A stretch of DNA of 64,000 nucleotides from Gnetum montanum (taxonomy: Eukaryota; Streptophyta; Gnetopsida; Gnetales; Gnetaceae): assembly GCA_015680685.1 (NCBI GenBank), contig MNCI01025042.1:702649-766648 (forward strand), read 5' to 3'. Below are positions 59,819-64,000 of this stretch, piece after piece. Below the pieces are notes generated by a model, which did no database searches, was not told the origin of the DNA, and was given only the letters and a program-made list of their open reading frames with translations. The translations under genes and the position numbers were made by a program. The stretch's first letter is position 1. The number at the start of each line of letters is the position of its first letter.

Positions 59819-60540
59819 CTACTTCCTAATCCAGTATGGGTTAGGGGGTGCATAGGGCCTAGATTGCACTATGCGGTAGTCTCCTTGATCCTTGCTTGCT
59901 ACATTGAAGGGAAACTTTGCACAAAGGGCATCCTCTAGGAGGTTAATGACTTCTACCACCTCTTTGGTTGCATCGGCCTCGTGTGTTTCATTATTTGCTA
60001 AAGGTGTGTCATCAGGGAATTTGATGTCTAACCCTTGCTCCATGTCTATGTTGTTGATAGCCAATGGGACGAAGTTATCACCATGGATGATAACTTCACC
60101 ACCTTTATATGGAAGGTGAATTTCTTGATGAATTAGGGAGGAGATGACCTGTAGTTGGGCTAGCGAAGGTTTGCTTACTATTAGGGTAAATCCTAGCATC
60201 TTATCTATGACAATGAATTTGATGGTGGTGGGCAATTTCTCCCCTACCATGAAGGCTATTGTGATAGCACCCTTAACAATGATGTGTGACCCATTAAAGG
60301 ACGTCAGGCATGTGGTTTTTGTTGGCTTGATTTGGTTTGTAAGGCCTAACTTATCGATGATAGTGTATGAGGTAACATTTGTTGCTGTCCTATTGTCAAT
60401 ATGCACCCTTTGAATTTTGCAGTGCACAACACGTATGGTGATGATAATTGGGGCTATTATGACCTCACCCTTCTCAAGGTTGACATTAATTACCTCATCA
60501 TGAAACATGAGGGGTGTGGAGCTTGATTCCTATAGTGCAC
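59819..60540 (-). pseudogene. G2 aspartic protease (open 229-codon frame)
   Basis: The longest uninterrupted frame in the window (minus, 60508 to 59819). The active-site loop reads HIDNRTATNVTSY (Asp codon 60395-60397), where Tat proteases usually have VDNGSSAD; the Gly is Arg, so activity is doubtful. SFNGSHIIVKGAITI and KFIVIDKMLGFTLIVSKPSLAQLQVISSLIHQEIHLP match the second half of the fold. The C-terminal tail continues past the protease through PFNVASKDQGDYRIVQSRPYAPPNPY to a stop, with no RT after it. The G1 copy has the same tail. It is a late-decaying part of gag-pro; a true start within a longer gag-pro frame is likely. Confidence 0.75.
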
Positions 60541-63483
60541 AAGGCAACATCATAGTGTGGATAGAATTCTCATTTTCTAGGATGTCCTATGTGATAGGAA
60601 TGGAGATTAGTATCTACACTAGCACTTCGTGGTGGCTAGATGAGGTCATGATCAAGTCATAGTGTCTCAACGTTGTATTTTTCTACTTTAGCACTTGCTT
60701 AACCTAGGCTAATGCATTTGAGAAGTCTTTGCCATTGGTGGCATTTTTATTAGCTTTGACTTCTTTCATATGTCCTAAGATATGAATTTTGTAAGAAGGT
60801 GACTTGGGCTTTGTTGGCTTGGCCTACATAGGGACCCTAGTGCCTAGTTGCGAGTTGTTGGTTGTGGCCTTCGCAATTGCTTTAGGCATGGAAACTACAA
60901 ATATAGGGACTAGTTTTGATGGACTGAGCACTTTTTGCTCTTGATGTTGCCTAATTATTCTATCTATGAGATGCTCATTGGGCCTCTTGGGTTTCCACCT
61001 CGATGGCATGTTAATGTTGCTAGCAAGATTGACCCTTAGATGGGAAGGGACCGATGCATTGCCCACTACCAAACTCCAAGTAGGTGAGGACTCAGCATGT
61101 TATGACATCTTGATGACAAAGGGTGGTTGAATTATTGTGACATGCTATGGGAACATAACCACAAAGGGAGTGGTAGGTGCTTGAGGTGACACCTTGATGA
61201 AAAAATGGGACCTTGAACCCATAAGGGCAACATATGTCCTTGTGATACCAAAGGACACATGGACCATGAATGGCTGCTACATCGGTTCTAGGTTTCCATC
61301 AATGTTTGGCATAGTTGGCGTCACTTGCATCTAGAGGATCCTTATACATCCCCATAGATTGGTTTTAAGGTCTAACTGGGTTGGCAACATCAAGGACTAG
61401 CTCACCTCCATCAATCATTCTTTGAAGGTCATCCTGCAGGGCTATACAAAAATTGGTGTTGTTATCGGGAAATTGGTGATAGTGGCAGAACTAATCTAGC
61501 CTAAAGTGTTTCAATATTGGGGGCTCATTTGGGGCTGCCGATGTAGGATTCCTTAGGAGCTCACAATATCTATCATGTATTTGGTGAGCATCTTCAAACA
61601 TCTGCTTATACTGGATACGTCCAGCCTTTAGTAGTTAATCCAATAATTCTGAAGGTTTTAATGGCAGTAGGGTGTACTTGGAGTGATCCTTGTAGTCAAA
61701 GTTTGGCCTTGAAGTAGGTTGCATCATGGCCATTGGTGACATGGGCTAGTTGGTTGCCGTAGTGCTGGGGCTAGTGATTTTATTGTTAGTTGGGGCCTTG
61801 GGTGGCCTGGTTGTTGACCTCTAGTTGGTTGTTTTAGCCTCTTTGGCCATAGTTACCATAGTTGTAGTTTTCTTTCCCTTCTCCTTGTCTTTTCTAGCAT
61901 GCAGGTTTTTATAGGCCACGCAGGCTAGGTCCTTACTGGCTTTGGCTATGGCTTGTATGCTCTTAGTTTGGGCAAAGGCTTGGCTTAAAGACCGTGGGGC
62001 CAAGTAGTACACTTTTGATATGATGAAGTCATTGACTACACCCTTGAAGATGGCTAGGAAGTGCATCTTGGTTATTGGCTCTTGAATTTCATTTAATGAG
62101 GTGTGCTAGCATTGGATAAAATTTTGTGTGGGCTCTAGGTGGCCTTGCTTAATCTAAATTAGTTGGTCCATGGTAGTTTCAGGCTTCAAGTTGTACTTAA
62201 AGCACATCACAAACTAGCTCAGAAGTTCCTCTAAAGAGGAGATAGAGCCCTTGGGTAATGCACAGTACCAATTTAGCATCTTGCCAGTGAGTGACATGGA
62301 GAAAACACATATGATGGTCTGTGTCCATGCTTGTAGTAGTAGGCACTTAGACCTAAATGTCACCAAGTGTGCATTGGGATCTCCTTCAGCATTGTACTTG
62401 GTGAATAGGGGTAGCAGGATCCCAATTGGTAGAGTTAACGATGGGACAGTAGGACATATGGGATCATCTTAGTAGAAGTCCACTACTTGAACTATTTTAG
62501 AGGAGGTGGCCTTGAGCTGCTTCACCTCTTCTATCAAGGTTTGGATCAATTGGAATGCTTGATCTAAGCTTTGGGTTGTTGCAGTTGACTATGTTGGTTG
62601 TGCCATCCATTGTGCTAGTTGTGTGATCCATGACTTAGTTGCAGGTTGTAGGACCACATGAGGTGCTTATTGCATTGGTTGTGTTATGGGCACAATGATT
62701 GAGGTGAGCCATGCATGCATGGGTTTGGCCACTACCAAGAGTGTCGATGAAATAGGCAAGATGTAAGGTACCTAAGTCATTTGGGGCTGAGAGACATATA
62801 CTATGTGAATAGAAGGCTAAGTAGGCATGATTACTACTGGTAGAGATGACTGGCTAGGTTGTGACAATGCCACAAAGGGCAAGCTAATGAGAGGTACTGC
62901 ATCATGATGTGTATGCTGCATATGGTGTGTCGCTACTACAAGCATTGACTTGGAAGGTGATACAAGGGCTATGATTGTCTTAAGAAAGAGAGGTGAATGG
63001 GACTACAAGAGGGCTAGACCGATGGTTGTTCATTGGAAGATGATGTGGAAGGAGTTCTCATGCTTCGAATGAGCTTTGAATTCATCTTCCTCCCCCTGTG
63101 GGGGCTCCTCGTAGTCTATTCCCACTTGATGCTTGAATGTTTAGATGAGCTAGGCAAGTATCCCATGGTAGGGTTCTATGAGGTGGATAAAGTTGACTAG
63201 GGGAGGGGATATACTACCATCTATTTCAGTGGAGAAGCTCATAGCCCTATTTTACTTCCATGTCTAAGTGGTATACAAATAGGCATGCCTGGATCTTTGC
63301 ACATTTGAAGTTATATTGTTCATCGTTTACCATAGTATACTCCCGGTCTTGGCCATGTAGTGTAAGAGATTGCCTTGGCTTTGCCATAGCAAGATTGGCA
63401 AGGTGGTCAATCCTGATTTCTTGTTGGGTGGTCAAGAAATCTAGTGTTCTTGGGGTTGATGTTGAAGGTTGCTCACAATTCAT
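60541..63483 (-). pseudogene. G2 gag, decayed
   Basis: The minus-strand N-terminal frame starts at ATG 63483 (STPRTLDFLTTQQEIRIDHLANLAMAKPRQSL...) and matches the G1 gag at 16150-16320. Then come a Pro/Gln/Val-rich segment (62950-62600), LDQAFQLIQTLIEEVKQLKA (about 62560), the capsid-like TGKMLNWYCALPKG and MCFKYNLKPETTMDQL (about 62300-62170), a frame at 62066-61821 rich in Lys, the SELLDxLLKAGRIQYKQ motif (about 61640), and a zinc-knuckle-like FCHYHQFPDNNTNFC (about 61490). Several TAG stops and frameshifts. Confidence 0.7.
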
Positions 63484-63916
63484 GTGTGTGAACTAAATTG
63501 TAGGAGGAAAATGGCTAACTTTGTTGACTATAAAAATCGCTAACTTTGGTGATCGCAAAAAAATGAGTAACTCTGGAAATTCTAAAAAATGGCTAACTCT
63601 GGTGACTATGCTCTATATGTTGAGAGTTAAATACACTCTTTGCTGAGTGCCTATAATTCAACTAATTGTGAGAATGTGTGTTAATACACGAGGTTTCAGA
63701 GGAACCATCTACTAGGTCCAATCCACACCAAGTAGTTAGTAGATGACGCTTGCATCGACCTAAGATCCAACTACTGCTGCACATGTAGTAGGTTCACAGG
63801 GGTATCATGGTCTATGCTAGCCCAAAGCTAGCAATGGTGATGTAGAGAGCACATGAGACAACTGCAATGGAGACTAAAGAGAAAAATAGTTTGGTCCTCC
63901 TTCTAGTAGTAGAGAT
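63484..63916 (-). other. G2 leader with primer-site region
   Basis: On minus, just inside the LTR, comes CTAGAAGGAGGACC (near 63906-63893), the counterpart of 15159-15172 in G1. The rest is noncoding and includes a few CTATGCTCT-type motifs. Confidence 0.5.
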
Positions 63917-64000
63917 TGTAACCACTAAAAATGTTAGTGGTTGGAACATTGAGGGGTTCACAAGTGTATAGCCTAACCCCAAGTCTACGTGAGGGCCTAC
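63917..64000 (-). repeat. End of G2 5' LTR (cut by window)
   Basis: It starts TGTAACCACTAAAAATG and continues GTCTACGTGAGGGCCTAC, matching 50562-50645 and 47570 onward. Positions 63920-63942 form a hairpin: AACCACTAA, 5-nt loop, TTAGTGGTT. The same place in units A and B is decayed. Confidence 0.75.

Larger units (their letters stand above)
50562..64000 (-). mobile_element. G2: Tat-like LTR retrotransposon without pol (runs off the window)
   Basis: On the minus strand: 5' LTR (end at 63917, rest outside the window), leader, gag (63483 downward), protease (60508-59819), minisatellite, an intron-containing gene on the opposite strand (55317-58950, plus), and 3' LTR (unit B). No RT, RNase H or integrase is found between protease and 3' LTR. 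The plan matches G1. It is probably mobilised in trans by an autonomous Tat relative (inference). Confidence 0.65.

Overview
The window looks like nuclear DNA from a land plant with a large, repeat-rich genome. Every coding signal I recognise belongs to a decayed transposable element: Ty3/gypsy of Athila-like and Tat-like type, Ty1/copia, SINE-like units, and plant-specific transposon-associated proteins. I found no intact host gene, rRNA, tRNA gene or CRISPR array. I cannot name the species. All names are by motif reading; no search was run.

Layout. (1) 1-4242: an Athila-related element (E1). A short LTR-like promoter piece is followed by a splice-acceptor-like site, one 922-codon frame riddled with stops (593-3358), a polypurine tract and an LTR (3525-4242). 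(2) 4243-9287: AT-rich, with a SINE-like unit and two copies of a small hairpin repeat. (3) 9293-10729: a shrunken relative of E1 bounded by a perfect 5-bp target duplication (AACTG). (4) 10735 to about 14000: AT-rich DNA with SINE-like and inverted-repeat units. (5) About 14000-38300: a nest. The outer layer is a Tat-like element, G1 (+): LTR end, leader, gag, protease, then an intron-containing reading frame on the opposite strand. A copia element (19598-24452, minus) sits in its protease and an Athila-like element (25365-34856, plus) sits in an exon of its antisense gene. (6) 38301-43300: AT-rich DNA, an array of short palindromes and a degenerate repeat. (7) 43340-46750: a decayed Tat-type pol with two RNase H domains and no visible gag of its own. 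(8) 47570 to the end: two adjacent LTR-type units (A and B), then a second Tat-like element, G2, read on the minus strand. G2 comprises LTR (from 50562), an antisense intron-containing gene on plus (55317-58950), a minisatellite, protease, gag, leader and the start of the other LTR at 63917.

The most interesting signal is the repeated architecture of G1 and G2. Both carry gag-protease, lack pol at the same point, and carry on the opposite strand a homologous gene of about eight exons whose splice sites line up between copies. Being antisense, its introns would not be spliced from the element's genomic RNA and could survive retrotransposition. The LTRs are also unusual: arrays of near-palindromes (CTACGCTCTCC / GGAGAGCGTAG) and a roughly 30-bp minisatellite upstream of the TATA box in G2, and very short U3 regions made largely of GATATC palindromes in the Athila-like group.

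Decay is dominated by transitions and by TAG stops, as expected from deamination of methylated CHG/CG sites.
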